From Capnocytophaga sp. (GTDB taxonomy: Bacteria > Bacteroidota > Bacteroidia > Flavobacteriales > Flavobacteriaceae): a stretch of 63,718 nt of DNA. The stretch is taken from positions 2,102 to 65,819 of the forward strand of contig JAUNTM010000003.1 in NCBI GenBank assembly GCA_030538675.1, given 5' to 3'. The position numbers and the translations under genes were made by a program. How positions within the stretch are numbered: position 1 is the stretch's first letter; each line of letters starts with the position of its first letter. The notes under the pieces were generated by a model that searched no databases, was not told where the DNA came from, and was given only the letters and a program-made list of their open reading frames with translations. Positions 18,701 to 29,931 of the stretch are shown here, in pieces.

Positions 18701-20078
18701 CCTCGATGAGCTTCGGCTGGAACGCCTGAATACCCAAGCGGTGCAACGTAGGGGCACGGTTGAGCAGTACAGGGTGTCCTTTGATGACGTTATCAAGAAT
18801 ATCCCAAACTACAGGTTCTTTTTTATCAATAATTTTCTTAGCCGATTTTACCGTTTTTACAATACCTCTTTCTATCAACTTACGGATAACGAACGGTTTG
18901 TAAAGCTCGGCAGCCATATTCTTGGGAAGTCCGCACTCAAATAGTTTGAGTTCGGGTCCCACGACGATAACCGAACGTGCCGAATAATCTACCCGTTTAC
19001 CGAGCAAGTTCTGACGGAAACGTCCTTGTTTTCCTTTAAGGGAATCCGAAAGCGATTTGAGCGGACGATTTGATTCTGTCTTTACAGCCGACGATTTGCG
19101 GGTATTGTCAAACAACGAGTCTACTGACTCCTGAAGCATACGTTTTTCGTTACGCAAGATGACTTCAGGGGCTTTTATTTCCATCAAACGCTTGAGGCGA
19201 TTGTTACGGATAATAACTCTACGGTACAAATCATTAAGGTCAGAAGTAGCAAAACGACCACCATCCAACGGTACTAACGGACGCAATTCTGGTGGAATCA
19301 CAGGGATTACTTTCAGAATCATCCATTCGGGTTTGTTTTCTCTATTGTTTTTCGCTTCGCGGAATGCCTCTACGACTTGAAGTCTTTTGAGAGCTTCCGT
19401 TTTACGCTGTTTTGAACTTTCATTGTTGGCTTTGTGACGAAGCTCGTATGACAACTCGTCCAAATCCAAACGTTGTAAAATTTCCATCAAACATTCCGCC
19501 CCCATCTTAGCGATAAATTTATTCGGATCGGCATCGTCAAGATATTGATTTTCAACAGGTAATGATTCAAGGATATTTAAATATTCTTCTTCTGTAAGAA
19601 AATCCATTGCTTTGAGCTCTTCGCCATCTACGTTTTTAGCAATACCTGCTTGTATCACCACGTATCGCTCGTAGTAGATAATCATATCAAGTTTTTTGGA
19701 AGGTAATCCGAGCAAATATCCTATTTTGTTGGGTAACGAACGGAAATACCATATATGAGCGATAGGCACTACCAAATTGATATGCCCTACTCTATCACGA
19801 CGCACTTTTTTTTCGGTTACTTCCACCCCGCAACGGTCGCAGACGATGCCTTTGTAACGGATGCGTTTGTACTTACCGCAAGCACACTCATAATCTTTCA
19901 CAGGTCCGAAAATACGCTCGCAGAACAATCCGTCGCGTTCGGGTTTGTGGGTACGGTAGTTGATAGTTTCGGGTTTGAGCACCTCGCCTCTTGATGTTGC
20001 AAGAATAGATTCGGGGGAAGCTAACCCTATCGAAATTTTATTGAATTTTGATACTACAGTATTTTTATCTTTTGCCAT
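15792..20078 (-). CDS. rpoC: DNA-directed RNA polymerase subunit beta'
   Basis: 1428 residues, full length. The N-terminal zinc site is [20 protein letters not shown] (about residues 67-86). The catalytic Mg-binding loop [12 protein letters not shown] follows near residue 470. The trigger-loop and bridge-helix region ([41 protein letters not shown] split) is intact, as is the second zinc site [16 protein letters not shown] near 890. It forms the active-site cleft of RNA polymerase with RpoB. It follows rpoB after a 76-bp gap that holds a hairpin. Confidence 0.99.
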   Translation of the reverse strand: MAKDKNTVVSKFNKISIGLASPESILATSRGEVLKPETINYRTHKPERDGLFCERIFGPVKDYECACGKYKRIRYKGIVCDRCGVEVTEKKVRRDRVGHINLVVPIAHIWYFRSLPNKIGYLLGLPSKKLDMIIYYERYVVIQAGIAKNVDGEELKAMDFLTEEEYLNILESLPVENQYLDDADPNKFIAKMGAECLMEILQRLDLDELSYELRHKANNESSKQRKTEALKRLQVVEAFREAKNNRENKPEWMILKVIPVIPPELRPLVPLDGGRFATSDLNDLYRRVIIRNNRLKRLMEIKAPEVILRNEKRMLQESVDSLFDNTRKSSAVKTESNRPLKSLSDSLKGKQGRFRQNLLGKRVDYSARSVIVVGPELKLFECGLPKNMAAELYKPFVIRKLIERGIVKTVKSAKKIIDKKEPVVWDILDNVIKGHPVLLNRAPTLHRLGIQAFQPKLIEGKAIQLHPLVCTAFNADFDGDQMAVHLPLGPEAILEAQLLMLASHNILNPANGSPITVPSQDMVLGLYYMTKGRRSTPEHPIKGEGLTFYSAEEVNIAHNEKKLNLNAYIKVRVKDLDESGKSIYKLVETTTGRVLFNEVVPEAAGYINEVLTKKSLRDIIGHILKSTSVPVTADFLDRIKDMGYKFAFQGGLSFSLGDIIVPQEKIGMIEEANGQVENIMMNYNMGLITNNERYNQVIDIWTSTNSMLTELAMKRISEDQQGFNSVYMMLDSGARGSKEQIRQLTGMRGLMAKPKKSTAGGGEIIENPILSNFKEGLSILEYFISTHGARKGLADTALKTADAGYLTRRLVDVSQDVIINSTDCGTLRGVEVQALKKNEEIVETLGERILGRVSLHDVYNPLTEELIIKAGEEVTEKMVAKVNEAPIDTIEVRSALTCEAKHGICAKCYGRNLSTGKMVQKGEAVGVVAAQSIGEPGTQLTLRTFHVGGIAGNISEENKLEARFDGVLEIEDLRVVKGEDAEGNPVDVVISRTAELKVVEPKSGMVLNTHNIPYAAHIFVKNGQKVSKGDLLCQWDPYNAVIISEFSGKIAYDGIEQGVTYQVEIDEQTGFQEKVITEARRKTLVPTLLIQDKDGETLRSYNLPVGAHLMVDDGTKIKEGKVLVKIPRRSAKSGDITGGLPRVTELFEARNPSNPAVVSEIDGVVSFGKIKRGNREIVIESKLGEVRRYLVKLSNQILVQENDYVRAGMPLSDGSVTPDDILNIKGPSAVQQYLVNEVQEVYRLQGVKINDKHFEVVVRQMMRKVEIQDPGDTLFLEGQLVHKDDFIEENDKLFGQKVVEDAGDSENLKPGQIINLRQLRDENSLLKRSDKNLVIARDVIPATATPVLQGITRASLQTKSFISAASFQETTKVLNEAAVNGKVDMLDGLKENVIVGHRIPAGTGMKEYEKIIVGSKAEMEAVEKKKSK

Positions 20079-20106
20079 AATAATGGGTCTATAAAGTTTT
20101 TTTAGG

Positions 20107-20135
20107 AAACCGCAAACTGTGGAAGCTTGCGGTTT
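20107..20135. other. Hairpin in the rpoB-rpoC spacer
   Basis: AAACCGCAA (20107-20115) pairs with TTGCGGTTT (20127-20135) around an 11-nt loop. On the transcribed (minus) strand it is followed by CCTAAAAAAAC, not a U tract, so a processing or stability signal is more likely than a terminator. Confidence 0.45.
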
Positions 20136-20154
20136 TTATGGTGTTAGAGATGCG

Positions 20155-23100
20155 TTATTCTTCCAAACGGATATCGAGACCGAGACCTTTTAGCTCGTGC
20201 ATCAATACGTTGAACGATTCTGGCAATCCGGGTTCTGGCATCGGTTCGCCTTTTACGATGGCTTCGTAGGTTTTGGCACGTCCGATAACGTCATCGGATT
20301 TGACTGTCAATATCTCACGCAATGTGCTGGATGCTCCATACGCTTCAAGTGCCCACACCTCCATCTCTCCGAAACGCTGCCCTCCGAATTGAGCTTTACC
20401 TCCGAGCGGCTGTTGCGTAATGAGTGAGTATGGTCCTATCGAACGGGCGTGCATCTTATCGTCAATCATGTGTCCGAGCTTAATCATATAGATAACCCCG
20501 ACGGTTGCCGGCTGGTCGAAGCGTTCGCCTGTACCACCATCAAAAAGATACGTATGTCCAAATCTCGGAATGCCTGCTTCGTCTGTAAGCTCGTTGATTT
20601 GGTCTAGCGTAGCACCGTCAAAAATAGGCGTTGCATATTTTTTGCCCAGTTTTTGTCCCGCCCAACCGAGAACCGTTTCGTAAATCTGCCCGATATTCAT
20701 ACGCGAAGGTACCCCAAGTGGGTTGAGTACGATGTCTACAGGCGTTCCGTCTTCTAGGAATGGCATGTCTTCATCCCGGACGATACGTGCTACGATACCT
20801 TTGTTACCGTGACGTCCTGCCATTTTATCTCCTACTTTGAGTTTACGTTTCTTAGCGATGTATATTTTTGCCAATTTCATAATTCCTGCAGGAAGTTCAT
20901 CACCTACCGAAATCGTAAATTTATCGCGACGCAAAGCTCCTTGCAGGTCATTGAGCTTGATTTTGTAATTGTGAATTAAATCGTCAATCAAAGCATTGGT
21001 ACGCTCATCGGCAGTCCAGCCACCTGAGATAAGGTGAGCGTAATCCTCAATACCATTAAGCGTTTTGAGAGTGTATTTTTTCCCTTTAGGGATGATTTCT
21101 TCCCCCAGGTCATTGACTACGCCTTGTGCTGTTTTCCCATTGACCAATGTAAATAGTTTTTCTACCAACTTATCTTTCAAAGCTTCAAACTTAGCGGTGT
21201 ACGAGGCTTCCAATACTGTTATTTCCTCTTTATCTTTGCTTCGTTTGCGTTTGTCTTTCAAAGCTCTTGAGAACAATTTTTTACCGATGACCACACCATT
21301 AAGAGATGGCGAAGCTTTCAGGGACGCATCTTTCACATCGCCTGCTTTATCACCAAAGATAGCTCTGAGAAGTTTTTCTTCAGGTGTAGGGTCAGACTCT
21401 CCTTTCGGAGTAATTTTCCCGATGAGAATGTCGCCCGGCTTCACTTCCGCACCAATACGAATCATACCCATTTCGTCCAAATCTTTGGTAGCTTCCTCTG
21501 AAACGTTCGGAATATCGTTTGTCAATTCTTCAGCCCCCAGTTTCGTATCACGAACATCCATTGTATATTCGTCAATATGTATCGAGGTGAAAATATCTTC
21601 ACGGACAACGCGCTCCGAAATTACAATTGCATCTTCAAAGTTATATCCTTTCCATGGCATAAACGCTACTTTCATGTTGCGTCCGAGCGCCAATTCGCCT
21701 TGTTGCGTAGCATACCCTTCGCAAAGCACTTGCCCTTTGGATACTCTATCGCCTTTACGAACGATAGGTTTCAAGTTGATACAAGTACCTTGGTTTGTTT
21801 TACGGAATTTTATAAGATCATATGTTGTTGCATCCTCATCAAAGCCTACGAGGCGTTCGTCTTCAGTGCGGTCATAGGTGATGATAATTTTGTCGGCATC
21901 TACATAATCTACCGTTCCATTGCCTTCAGCATTGATGAGAACACGTGAGTCAGAAGCCACACGGCGTTCCAATCCTGTGCCTACGATAGGCGACTCAGGA
22001 CGCAACAAAGGTACTGCCTGACGCATCATATTCGAACCCATCAACGCACGGTTCGCATCATCGTGTTCCAAAAACGGGATCAACGAAGCCGAAATCGAAG
22101 CTATCTGATTCGGAGCAACGTCAATAAACTGGATTTGATTAGGCTCTACCACAGGGAAATCACCTTCTTCTTTAACAACCACACGTTCGTCAAGGATAGT
22201 TCCGTTATCATCCATATTGATGTTTGCCATACCAATCATCATACCTTCTTCTTCCTCAGCACTGAGGTACGTCATACTATCCAATTGCACTTTACCGTTT
22301 TCAACCTTACGATACGGCGTTTCGATAAAGCCCATGCTATTCACTTTCGAAAATACGGAAAGTGATGAGATAAGACCGATGTTTGGTCCTTCCGGGGTTT
22401 CAATCGGACACAAACGCCCATAGTGCGTATAGTGTACGTCACGAACCTCAAATCCGGCACGTTCACGTGACAAACCTCCCGGCCCGAGAGCCGATAAGCG
22501 ACGTTTGTGCGTGATTTCTGCCAACGGATTGGTTTGGTCCATAAATTGCGAAAGCTGGTTTGTGCCAAAAAACGAATTGATGACCGATGAAAGCGTTTTT
22601 GCATTAATCAAATCAATAGGTGTAAACACCTCATTATCACGGACATTCATACGCTCACGGATAGTACGTGCCATACGCGAAAGTCCCACCCCGAATTGTG
22701 ATGACAGCTGCTCCCCTACCGTACGTACACGCCGGTTGGACAAGTGGTCGATATCATCAATCTCTGCTTTTGAATTGATAAGCTCGATGAGATATTTTAC
22801 AATCGTAATGATGTCTTCTTTTGTTAAAACTTGTTTGTCATTCGAGATGTCCAATCCAAGTTTTTTATTCATTCGGTAACGTCCTACATCGCCCAAATTA
22901 TAACGTTGGTCAGAGAAAAACAGTTTGTCGATAATACCTCTTGCCGTTTCCTCATCAGGTGGTTCGGCATTACGCAACTGTCTGTATATGTGTTCTACCG
23001 CCTCTTTCTCAGAGTTGGTGGGGTCTTTCTGCAATGTATTGTGAATAATCGTGTAGTCTGCGGTTAGGTTATCTTCTTTATGAAGAAGGATTGCTTTTAC

Positions 23101-23964
23101 GTCAGCTTCAACGATTTCTTCTATATTATCTTTATCAAGAATTGTATCGCGGTCGAGGATGATCTCATTCCGCTCGATAGATACAACTTCTCCGGTGTCT
23201 TCATCTACAAAATCCTCGTGCCACGTATTAAGAACACGTGCTGCCAAACGGCGCCCGAGATATTTTTTAAGTCCTGTTTTAGAAACTTTTATTTCTTCAG
23301 CAAGGTCAAATATTTCCAAAATATCTTTATCCCGCTCAAAACCGATAGCACGGAAAAGTGTGGTAACAGGAAGTTTTTTCTTACGGTCGATGTACGCATA
23401 CATCACATTGTTGATGTCGGTAGCAAATTCTATCCACGAACCTTTGAAAGGGATAATTCTTGCCGAATAAAGTTTAGTACCGTTCGCATGGAAAGACTGT
23501 CCGAAAAATACACCCGGCGAACGATGTAATTGAGAAACGATAACGCGTTCAGCACCATTGATTACGAATGTACCACTGGAAGTCATATATGGAATAGTAC
23601 CCAAGTATACATCCTGAACGATGGTTTCAAAATCTTCATGTTCAGGGTCTGTACAATATAATTTTAGTCTTGCTTTGAGCGGAACACTATATGTCAACCC
23701 ACGCTCAATACACTCTTGTATTGAATATCTTGGCGGGTCAATAAAATAGTCCAAAAACTCAAGAACAAACTGATTGCGGGTATCTGTTATAGGGAAATTT
23801 TCCTTAAAAGTATTGTATAAACCTTCATTGCCTCTTTCTTCAGATTTTGTTTCCAATTGGAAAAAATCTTGAAACGATTTGACTTGGATATCCAAAAAGT
23901 CGGGATAATCCGGCGTATGCTTCACTGAGGCAAAATTGATTCTTGCAGTTTGAGTTGTTGACAT
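20155..23964 (-). CDS. rpoB: DNA-directed RNA polymerase subunit beta
   Basis: 1269 residues from ATG 23962-23964; the preceding in-frame codon is TTG and is not needed. The rifampicin-binding region [17 protein letters not shown] then [17 protein letters not shown] is the wild-type sensitive form (Asp, His and Ser present at the classic resistance positions). [15 protein letters not shown] and the C-terminal [20 protein letters not shown] clamp segment are intact. It is part of the L11-L1-L10-L12-rpoB-rpoC unit. Confidence 0.99.
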   Translation of the reverse strand: MSTTQTARINFASVKHTPDYPDFLDIQVKSFQDFFQLETKSEERGNEGLYNTFKENFPITDTRNQFVLEFLDYFIDPPRYSIQECIERGLTYSVPLKARLKLYCTDPEHEDFETIVQDVYLGTIPYMTSSGTFVINGAERVIVSQLHRSPGVFFGQSFHANGTKLYSARIIPFKGSWIEFATDINNVMYAYIDRKKKLPVTTLFRAIGFERDKDILEIFDLAEEIKVSKTGLKKYLGRRLAARVLNTWHEDFVDEDTGEVVSIERNEIILDRDTILDKDNIEEIVEADVKAILLHKEDNLTADYTIIHNTLQKDPTNSEKEAVEHIYRQLRNAEPPDEETARGIIDKLFFSDQRYNLGDVGRYRMNKKLGLDISNDKQVLTKEDIITIVKYLIELINSKAEIDDIDHLSNRRVRTVGEQLSSQFGVGLSRMARTIRERMNVRDNEVFTPIDLINAKTLSSVINSFFGTNQLSQFMDQTNPLAEITHKRRLSALGPGGLSRERAGFEVRDVHYTHYGRLCPIETPEGPNIGLISSLSVFSKVNSMGFIETPYRKVENGKVQLDSMTYLSAEEEEGMMIGMANINMDDNGTILDERVVVKEEGDFPVVEPNQIQFIDVAPNQIASISASLIPFLEHDDANRALMGSNMMRQAVPLLRPESPIVGTGLERRVASDSRVLINAEGNGTVDYVDADKIIITYDRTEDERLVGFDEDATTYDLIKFRKTNQGTCINLKPIVRKGDRVSKGQVLCEGYATQQGELALGRNMKVAFMPWKGYNFEDAIVISERVVREDIFTSIHIDEYTMDVRDTKLGAEELTNDIPNVSEEATKDLDEMGMIRIGAEVKPGDILIGKITPKGESDPTPEEKLLRAIFGDKAGDVKDASLKASPSLNGVVIGKKLFSRALKDKRKRSKDKEEITVLEASYTAKFEALKDKLVEKLFTLVNGKTAQGVVNDLGEEIIPKGKKYTLKTLNGIEDYAHLISGGWTADERTNALIDDLIHNYKIKLNDLQGALRRDKFTISVGDELPAGIMKLAKIYIAKKRKLKVGDKMAGRHGNKGIVARIVRDEDMPFLEDGTPVDIVLNPLGVPSRMNIGQIYETVLGWAGQKLGKKYATPIFDGATLDQINELTDEAGIPRFGHTYLFDGGTGERFDQPATVGVIYMIKLGHMIDDKMHARSIGPYSLITQQPLGGKAQFGGQRFGEMEVWALEAYGASSTLREILTVKSDDVIGRAKTYEAIVKGEPMPEPGLPESFNVLMHELKGLGLDIRLEE

Positions 23965-24026
23965 CAATGGATTTTTTTAATGTAAAAAATTAAATTGAGG
24001 ATACGATACAATTGTATACGCAAAAT

Positions 24027-24063
24027 GGTTTAGGCCTATCCCTCATAGGAAAAGACCTAAACC
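24027..24063 (-). other. rplL-rpoB intergenic hairpin
   Basis: GGTTTAGG (24027-24034) pairs with CCTAAACC (24056-24063), and CCTAT/ATAGG extends it inside. It occupies the 121-bp spacer between the ribosomal and polymerase genes. It is a candidate partial terminator or RNase III processing site that sets the ratio of L7/L12 to RpoB, as known at this junction in other bacteria. No strong U tract follows on the minus strand. Confidence 0.5.
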
Positions 24064-24085
24064 TTATATGAAAAGCTTAGCGGGC

Positions 24086-24463
24086 TTATTTAAGCTCTAC
24101 TTCAGCTCCTGCTTCTTCCAAAGCCTTTTTAAGACCTTCAGCTTCGTCTTTAGAAACACCCTCTTTCAAGTTAGAAGGAGCTCCGTCAACGATTTCTTTT
24201 GCTTCTTTAAGACCAAGACCAGTCAATTCTTTTACCAATTTCACAACTGCCAATTTAGAAGCTCCTGCTGATTTCAATACTACGTCGAATTCCGTTTTCT
24301 CTTCGGCAGCAGCAGCGTCACCACCACCAGCTACACCAGCTACCGCTACAGCCGCAGCAGCAGGCTCGATACCGTATTCTTCTTTTAATATTTGAGCAAG
24401 TTCGTTTACTTCTTTAACTGTCAAGTTTACTAAGTCTTCTGCGAATTTTTTTAAATCTGCCAT
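24086..24463 (-). CDS. rplL: 50S ribosomal protein L7/L12
   Basis: 125 residues. An N-terminal dimerisation helix ([19 protein letters not shown]) comes first, then an Ala/Gly-rich hinge ([21 protein letters not shown]) and the C-terminal factor-binding domain with the conserved [20 protein letters not shown]. It forms the stalk that recruits EF-Tu and EF-G. It follows rplJ by 57 bp. Confidence 0.98.
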   Translation of the reverse strand: MADLKKFAEDLVNLTVKEVNELAQILKEEYGIEPAAAAVAVAGVAGGGDAAAAEEKTEFDVVLKSAGASKLAVVKLVKELTGLGLKEAKEIVDGAPSNLKEGVSKDEAEGLKKALEEAGAEVELK

Positions 24464-24520
24464 TTTTCTATCGTTTTTTTAAAAAGTTTGAATATAAATT
24501 AAATAAGTGCGTTCTGATAA

Positions 24521-25036
24521 TTATTTTTCAGACAATGTTTTAAGGATACCCGCCAATTTTCCACCTCCTGATTTAAGAGCTGAAACAACATTTTTAGCAG
24601 GCGATTGTAACAATCCGATGATGTCTCCAACAAGCTCTTCTTTCGATTTGATTGAAGAAAGTGTCTCAAGCTGGCTGTCTCCAATAAAGATCGCTTCTTC
24701 AATGAAAGCACCTTTTAGGATTGGCTTGTCTGATTTTTTACGAAATTCTTTGATGAGCTTTGCGGGTGCATTTCCTACTTCGGCGTACATGATAGATGTA
24801 TTCCCTTTGAGTACTTTTGGCAAATCACCAAATTCTTTTTCTGAAGCTTCCATTGCTTTAACAAGCAAGGAATTTTTTACTACTGCCAATTTGATATTAG
24901 CCTTAAAGCAAGCTCTACGGAGATTGCTTGTCGATTCGGCATTCAAACCAGTTAGATCCGTTACATAAATAACGTTATTCTCAGCTAACTGTGCAGTTAA
25001 ATTCTCTATTACTAATGATTTTTCTTCTCTAGTCAT
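24521..25036 (-). CDS. rplJ: 50S ribosomal protein L10
   Basis: 171 residues. The N-terminal globular part (ENNVIYVTDLTGLNAESTS; LRRACFKANIKLAVVKNSLL) binds rRNA with L11. The C-terminal helix of about 30 residues (PAKNVVSALKSGGGKLAGIL) carries the L7/L12 dimers. It lies 22 bp after rplA. Confidence 0.97.
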   Translation of the reverse strand: MTREEKSLVIENLTAQLAENNVIYVTDLTGLNAESTSNLRRACFKANIKLAVVKNSLLVKAMEASEKEFGDLPKVLKGNTSIMYAEVGNAPAKLIKEFRKKSDKPILKGAFIEEAIFIGDSQLETLSSIKSKEELVGDIIGLLQSPAKNVVSALKSGGGKLAGILKTLSEK

Positions 25037-25058
25037 GTCTTTTCCTTTTAACTACAAA

Positions 25059-25748
25059 TTAAACTGCTTTTGGATCCACTGGAACACTTGGACTCATGGT
25101 AGTTGATAAATAAATTGATTTCACATACGTTCCTTTAGCGGCAGTAGGTTTCAATTTAATCAACGTTTGCAACAACTCTTGAGCGTTGTCAACGATCTTA
25201 TCTGCAGAGAAAGATACTTTGCCGATTCCTGCATGAACAATACCTGTTTTGTCAACACGGAAATCAATTTTACCAGCCTTTACCTCTTGCACTGCCTTTC
25301 CGACCTCCATAGTAACCGTACCTGTTTTGGGATTAGGCATCAAACCACGAGGCCCTAATATTCGCCCTAATGGACCGAGTTTTCCCATCACGCTTGGCAT
25401 TGTTACGATAACGTCCACGTCTGTCCAGCCGTCTTTAATTTTCTGAAGATACTCATCCAATCCTACATAATCAGCTCCTGCTTCTTTAGCTTCTGCTTCT
25501 TTATCAGGTGTTACCAAAGCCAAAACTCTGACGTCTTTCCCTGTACCATGCGGAAGTGTTACAACGCCTCTTACCATTTGATTAGCTTTACGAGGGTCAA
25601 CTCCCAAGCGAACTGCGATATCTACCGAAGCGTCAAATTTAGTGTAGGTAATTTCTTTTAATAGTTCAGAAGCTTCGCTGATTGAATACAATTTGTTGTA
25701 ATCGACCTTACCTAAAGCTTCTTTGTGTTTCTTTGTCAATTTTGCCAT
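25059..25748 (-). CDS. rplA: 50S ribosomal protein L1
   Basis: 229 residues. It holds the L1 signature region [12 protein letters not shown] near residue 122, and both lobes are recognisable ([36 protein letters not shown]). L1 forms the mobile E-site stalk and represses the L11-L1 mRNA in many bacteria. It starts 11 bp after rplK. Confidence 0.98.
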   Translation of the reverse strand: MAKLTKKHKEALGKVDYNKLYSISEASELLKEITYTKFDASVDIAVRLGVDPRKANQMVRGVVTLPHGTGKDVRVLALVTPDKEAEAKEAGADYVGLDEYLQKIKDGWTDVDVIVTMPSVMGKLGPLGRILGPRGLMPNPKTGTVTMEVGKAVQEVKAGKIDFRVDKTGIVHAGIGKVSFSADKIVDNAQELLQTLIKLKPTAAKGTYVKSIYLSTTMSPSVPVDPKAV

Positions 25749-25759
25749 TTTCTTTCAGA

Positions 25760-26197
25760 TTAAAAAGGTTTATCACCTGTTACCGTAATACCCATCGAGC
25801 GTGCTGTACCAGCTACCATGCTCATAGCCGACTCGATAGTAAATGCATTCAAATCCTGCATTTTGTCTTCAGCAATTGCCTTTACTTGTTCCCAAGTAAT
25901 GCTTGCTACTTTTTTTCGGTTAGGTTGACCTGATCCTCCTTTAATCTTGGCTGCTTCCATAAGTTGAACTGCCGCAGGTGCTGTTTTGACAACAAATTCG
26001 AATGATTTGTCTTTGTAGACGGTGATAACTACAGGAACGACTTTGCCTTGCTTGTCTTGCGTACGTGCATTAAACTGCTTGCAAAATTCCATGATGTTAA
26101 CACCGGCAGCACCTAAAGCGGGTCCAACCGGTGGCGACGGATTCGCTTGACCTCCCCTAACTTGTAGTTTTACTACTTTACTTACTTCTTTTGCCAT
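25760..26197 (-). CDS. rplK: 50S ribosomal protein L11
   Basis: 145 residues. The proline-rich N-terminal domain shows [15 protein letters not shown] at residues 15-29. The C-terminal 23S-binding domain has [10 protein letters not shown] at its end. It sits in the GTPase-associated centre and is needed for RelA activation in bacteria. It lies between nusG and rplA. Confidence 0.98.
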   Translation of the reverse strand: MAKEVSKVVKLQVRGGQANPSPPVGPALGAAGVNIMEFCKQFNARTQDKQGKVVPVVITVYKDKSFEFVVKTAPAAVQLMEAAKIKGGSGQPNRKKVASITWEQVKAIAEDKMQDLNAFTIESAMSMVAGTARSMGITVTGDKPF

Positions 26198-26250
26198 TGT
26201 GTATAATTAATTATAGACTAAGTGTAAAACGGAAGCTACACTTTAATTTA

Positions 26251-26802
26251 CTAAACTTTTTCGACTTGCATGTAGCTCAACTCAAGCGGTGTACGACGAC
26301 CAAATATTTTGACCATCACTTCCAACTTGCGTTTTTCCTCATTCACTTTTTCAATAGTACCATTAAACCCGTTGAATGGTCCATCGACCACTTTTACAGT
26401 CTCCCCTAATGTAAAAGGAATTGCTACTGCATCTTCTTTTTCTGAAAGCTCATCTACTTTTCCAAGCATACGGTTTACCTCCGATTTACGCAAAGGCACT
26501 GGGTCTCCTCCTTTAGTTTCCCCCAAAAATCCAATAACTCCCGGTATTGATTTAATAATATGGCTTACCTCGCCCCCGAGATTAGCTTTTACCATCACAT
26601 ATCCGGGGAAGTATACTCGTTCTTTATTGATTTTCTTACCGTTACGCACTTGGACTACCTTTTCGGTAGGTACTAGTACTTCATCCACATAGTCAGCGTA
26701 TCCCAAACGTGAAATCTCATTTTCTATATAGTTTTTCACTTTGTTCTCCTGTCCGCTGACAGCTCTTACCACATACCACTTTTTTTCTATTACTACCGAC
26801 AT
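26251..26802 (-). CDS. nusG: Transcription termination/antitermination factor NusG
   Basis: 183 residues. The NGN domain (KKWYVVRAVSGQENKVKNYIE; VYFPGYVMVKANL) is followed by a KOW domain (GETVKVVDGPFNGFNGTIEKV, about residues 130-150). It travels with RNA polymerase, suppresses pausing and couples to ribosomes. It lies 12 bp after secE; the pair is a conserved operon. Confidence 0.97.
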   Translation of the reverse strand: MSVVIEKKWYVVRAVSGQENKVKNYIENEISRLGYADYVDEVLVPTEKVVQVRNGKKINKERVYFPGYVMVKANLGGEVSHIIKSIPGVIGFLGETKGGDPVPLRKSEVNRMLGKVDELSEKEDAVAIPFTLGETVKVVDGPFNGFNGTIEKVNEEKRKLEVMVKIFGRRTPLELSYMQVEKV

Positions 26803-26814
26803 TGTATATGGTTT

Positions 26815-27000
26815 TTATTGCATGAATTCAAAATACTTTCCGATAAGATATTCGAAAGCAGAATCAATAGCGAAAATTAAAATAGAAAAAAGAATAGAGA
26901 ACAACGCCACCACAAGCATCAGTCGCTGTGCTTCTGCCCAAGTTGGCCAAGTTACATGGTTCTTTAATTCTTCGTATGATTCTTTTATATAATCTATCAT
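26815..27000 (-). CDS. secE: Preprotein translocase subunit SecE
   Basis: 61 residues, the short single-helix bacterial form. The amphipathic ESYEELKNHVTWPTWAEAQR motif precedes the membrane helix LMLVVALFSILFSILIFAI. It clamps SecY in the plasma membrane. It lies 16 bp downstream of tRNA-Trp and directly before nusG. Confidence 0.96.
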   Translation of the reverse strand: MIDYIKESYEELKNHVTWPTWAEAQRLMLVVALFSILFSILIFAIDSAFEYLIGKYFEFMQ

Positions 27001-27016
27001 TACCTATTTTTTTTAG

Positions 27017-27087
27017 CACGGGTGGAGAGATTCGAACTCCCATCAACGGTTTTGGAGACCGCTATTCTACCCTTGAACTACACCCGT
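27017..27087 (-). tRNA. tRNA-Trp (CCA)
   Basis: 71 nt. Acceptor ACGGGTG pairs with CACCCGT; the anticodon stem-loop GCGGT-CTCCAAA-ACCGT exposes CCA; the T-loop is TTCGAAT. The discriminator is G and CCA is not encoded. It is placed between tuf and secE. Confidence 0.97.
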
Positions 27088-27093
27088 TTTTCA

Positions 27094-27127
27094 AAAAGAA
27101 GTTTTGAGTTTACCCAAAACTTCTTTT
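27094..27127 (-). terminator. Terminator after tuf
   Basis: AAAAGAAGTTTTG/CAAAACTTCTTTT, a 13-bp stem with an 8-nt loop, running into TTTTTG on the minus strand. It lies 26 bp after the tuf stop codon and just ahead of tRNA-Trp, so the secE-rpoC genes either depend on readthrough or have a promoter I did not resolve. Confidence 0.75.
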
Positions 27128-27152
27128 ATATTTATTTTATTCTAACTATAAA

Positions 27153-28340
27153 TTAGTCGAGAATTTCAGTTACCTGACCTGCACCAACGGTACGTCCGCC
27201 TTCGCGGATAGCGAAACGAAGACCTACATTCATCGCGATAGGCGAAAGCAAATCAACAGTAATAGTTACGTTATCCCCAGGCATAACCATTTCTACTCCT
27301 TCAGGAAGCGTAATAGTACCTGTTACGTCAGTTGTACGAACGTAGAACTGAGGACGGTAGTTGTTGTGGAAAGGTGTGTGACGTCCACCTTCTTCTTTGC
27401 TCAAGATATAAACTTCAGCTTTGAATTTTTGGTGAGGCGTTACAGAACCTGGTTTACAGATTACCATACCACGCTTGATGTCAGTTTTGTCGATACCGCG
27501 AAGCAATAAACCTACGTTATCACCGGCTTCACCTCTGTCAAGGATTTTACGGAACATCTCAACTCCTGTGATCGTAGAAGTCAATTTTTTCTCACCCATA
27601 CCGATGATTTCAACACCTTCTCCTGTTTTTGCAACTCCTGTTTCGATACGCCCTGTAGCAACAGTACCACGACCAGTGATTGTAAATACGTCTTCGATAG
27701 GCATCAAGAAAGGCTTGTCGATATCACGCTCAGGAAGCTCGATCCAGCTGTCAACAGCATCCATAAGCTCCATAACAGTGTCAACCCATTTTGGCTCGCC
27801 GTTCAAGGCACCAAGAGCTGAACCTTGGATGATAGGCCCGTTGTCTCCATCATATTGGTAAGAGCTCAACAAGTCGCGCATTTCCATTTCTACGAGTTCC
27901 AAAAGTTCCGGGTCGTCTACCATATCTACTTTGTTCATGAAAACAACGATACGTGGAATACCAACCTGACGTCCTAAAAGGATGTGCTCACGAGTTTGTG
28001 GCATCGGACCATCGGTAGCAGCAACTACCAAGATAGCACCGTCCATCTGAGCGGCACCTGTAATCATGTTTTTAACGTAATCCGCGTGACCAGGACAGTC
28101 AACGTGTGCGTAGTGGCGTGTAGCCGTCTGATACTCAACGTGTGAAGTGTTGATAGTGATACCACGCTCTTTTTCTTCAGGAGCGTTGTCGATTGAATCG
28201 AAGCTTCTTTTTTCAGAAAGACCTTTATTAGCCAATACTTCCGTAATAGCTGCGGTCAAGGTAGTTTTACCGTGGTCAACGTGTCCAATAGTACCAATGT
28301 TCAAGTGTGGTTTGGAACGATCAAAAGTTTCCTTTGCCAT
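27153..28340 (-). CDS. tuf: Elongation factor Tu
   Basis: 395 residues. The GTPase motifs are [10 protein letters not shown] (P-loop, residues 19-28), DCPGHADY (G3) and NKVD (G4). Domains 2 and 3 are complete, ending in [10 protein letters not shown]. It delivers aminoacyl-tRNA to the ribosome. It is transcribed with the upstream Tyr-Gly-Thr tRNA genes and is the only tuf copy in this window; the str operon here lacks one. Confidence 0.99.
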   Translation of the reverse strand: MAKETFDRSKPHLNIGTIGHVDHGKTTLTAAITEVLANKGLSEKRSFDSIDNAPEEKERGITINTSHVEYQTATRHYAHVDCPGHADYVKNMITGAAQMDGAILVVAATDGPMPQTREHILLGRQVGIPRIVVFMNKVDMVDDPELLELVEMEMRDLLSSYQYDGDNGPIIQGSALGALNGEPKWVDTVMELMDAVDSWIELPERDIDKPFLMPIEDVFTITGRGTVATGRIETGVAKTGEGVEIIGMGEKKLTSTITGVEMFRKILDRGEAGDNVGLLLRGIDKTDIKRGMVICKPGSVTPHQKFKAEVYILSKEEGGRHTPFHNNYRPQFYVRTTDVTGTITLPEGVEMVMPGDNVTITVDLLSPIAMNVGLRFAIREGGRTVGAGQVTEILD

Positions 28341-28405
28341 GTTTAATAAATTTTAAAAATCTTAGTTATATAAATTAGTGTTTAATGTGTGTACTAACAA
28401 ATAAG

Positions 28406-28477
28406 AGCCAATGACGAGATTTGAACTCGTGACCTCTTCCTTACCAAGGAAGCGCTCTACCCCTGAGCTACACCGGC
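28406..28477 (-). tRNA. tRNA-Thr (GGT)
   Basis: 72 nt. Acceptor GCCGGTG with CATTGGC (two G-U pairs), anticodon loop TTGGTAA exposing GGT, T-loop TTCAAAT, discriminator T. It is the last tRNA before tuf. Confidence 0.96.
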
Positions 28478-28490
28478 TTATAATCGTTAG

Positions 28491-28563
28491 AGCGGGAGAC
28501 GAGGTTCGAACTCGCGACATTCAGCTTGGAAGGCTGACGCTCTACCAACTGAGCTACTCCCGC
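28491..28563 (-). tRNA. tRNA-Gly (TCC)
   Basis: 73 nt. Acceptor GCGGGAG with CTCCCGC, anticodon loop CTTCCAA exposing TCC, T-loop TTCGAAC, discriminator T. It lies 13 bp upstream of tRNA-Thr. Confidence 0.96.
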
Positions 28564-28641
28564 AGTTTTTGATTTTAATTGCTTCATAATCACCAGATAA
28601 CAAAATATATCTAAATGAGTATTCTACCAAAATCAATGGTG

Positions 28642-28724
28642 TGGGGAGAGCAGGATTCGAACCTGCGAAGGTGAAAACCAACAGATTTACAGTCTGTCCT
28701 CGTTGGCCGCTTGAGTATCTCCCC
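28642..28724 (-). tRNA. tRNA-Tyr (GTA)
   Basis: 83 nt with the long variable arm of tyrosine tRNA. Acceptor GGGGAGA with TCTCCCC, anticodon loop CTGTAAA exposing GTA, discriminator A. It is the first gene of the tRNA-tuf unit. Confidence 0.96.
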
Positions 28725-28815
28725 GATGAATCAATATGTATAGGAACTTTCCTCCAAAAAAAATTACTTTTCGCTAAAAAGCAATAGAATTTTGCCCGCT
28801 ATTTCTAACGGACTG

Positions 28816-28844
28816 CAAATGTACACAAAAAAAATATCTTACAA
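28816..28844 (-). promoter_or_regulatory. Promoter of the tRNA-Tyr/Gly/Thr-tuf unit
   Basis: TACATTTG (rc of 28816-28823) followed by CAGTCCG, with a TTTTG element 18 bp upstream. It is located about 92 bp before the tRNA-Tyr 5' end. Confidence 0.65.
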
Positions 28845-28853
28845 AACTTTTTT

Positions 28854-29807
28854 TTACTTTTTTTTGTTTTCATCGTTTTTTTCTTCTACTACCGAAGTTC
28901 CTTCCGCTTCCTTAGCCTCTTTTTTCTTTTGCTTTTCAGCTTTTTTGGCGGCTTTCTTTTTCTCTTTGGCTATCTTATCGGCACTATATCGCCGTAGTTC
29001 GTTGAGTGCCTCCAACTCCTTAATGTCTTCTTGCGACATCACTTTAAGAAAAGAAGGGTGCTGCTCAATCGCCATTTGTATTTGCTCAACTATCGTATCA
29101 ATAGAATCATTTTCATAATCAATCACCAATGGTTCTTTGATTATCATCGACTGCAAAATTCCTTTTTTCTTGATATTCAATCCTTTTTTATCAAACGAGC
29201 GCCGGAATCCATCAATGACAATAGGGACTACCACAGGTTTGTATTGCTTAATAAGGTGTGCCGTTCCTTTGCGGATAGGCTTCCAAGGCGTGGTGGTGCC
29301 TTGCGGAAAAGTAATGACCCAGCCGTCGTTCAGCGCTACACCTATATTATCTACGTCCGCCATCTTCACTTCCCGTTCTATGGCTTTTCCTTTTTCTCGC
29401 CACGTTCTATCTACGCTTATCGAGCCGCCATACGCCATTATTTTGGGCAACCAACCCGATTTCATGGTTTCGGCAGCCGCTACATAATATATATTGAGCT
29501 TCGGATTCCACAAATAACCGATATTTTTTATGGTATCAATTCGCCCTTTGAGGCTGGCATTAAACACATGAAACATAGCGACCACATCTGCAAAATACGT
29601 CTGGTGATTCGAGATGAAAAGCACATTGGTGTCGGGAAGACTCCGGATGATGTCCGAACCTTCGATTTTCAGTTCGTTAAAACCTCGGTAACGATTGTGC
29701 GTAATTATTCCAAAAACCCGTATTAACCAACGTTTGACCCACAATATATGCCCGAATGGATTTCTTTTAAACAACTTCATACTCACAATAATTTTATTAT
29801 TCTCCAT
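28854..29807 (-). CDS. 1-acyl-sn-glycerol-3-phosphate acyltransferase family protein (PlsC-like)
   Basis: 317 residues. The acyltransferase block I reads ISNHQTYFADV near residue 66, and block III is TFPQGTTTPW near 175, so phosphatidic acid synthesis at the inner membrane is the likely role. In block I the Asp stands six positions after the His, one more than the usual HX4D. A hydrophobic N-terminal part (FGHILWVKRWLIRVFGII) may associate with the membrane. The last 35 residues are a Lys/Glu/Ala-rich tail. ATG at 29807 or the in-frame ATG at 29780 could start it. Confidence 0.85.
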   Translation of the reverse strand: MENNKIIVSMKLFKRNPFGHILWVKRWLIRVFGIITHNRYRGFNELKIEGSDIIRSLPDTNVLFISNHQTYFADVVAMFHVFNASLKGRIDTIKNIGYLWNPKLNIYYVAAAETMKSGWLPKIMAYGGSISVDRTWREKGKAIEREVKMADVDNIGVALNDGWVITFPQGTTTPWKPIRKGTAHLIKQYKPVVVPIVIDGFRRSFDKKGLNIKKKGILQSMIIKEPLVIDYENDSIDTIVEQIQMAIEQHPSFLKVMSQEDIKELEALNELRRYSADKIAKEKKKAAKKAEKQKKKEAKEAEGTSVVEEKNDENKKK

Positions 29808-29931
29808 AAACTTACGAAAGCCTTTCCACTCGATTTTTTAGCTAAGACATCCGCCGTAAGGCAGGCATGGTGAACGTACAATGGTGAAAATACCTTCCTG
29901 AAAAGCTTATTTCATATAACTATTTTAAAAA

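Noticed and set aside
20107-20135. Terminator between rpoB and rpoC
   Set aside because: The stem lacks a U tract on the transcribed strand, and ending transcription here would cut off rpoC.
28487-28681. 64-residue frame across the tRNA genes
   Set aside because: It runs through tRNA-Gly and tRNA-Tyr, which have complete cloverleaf features; chance frame.
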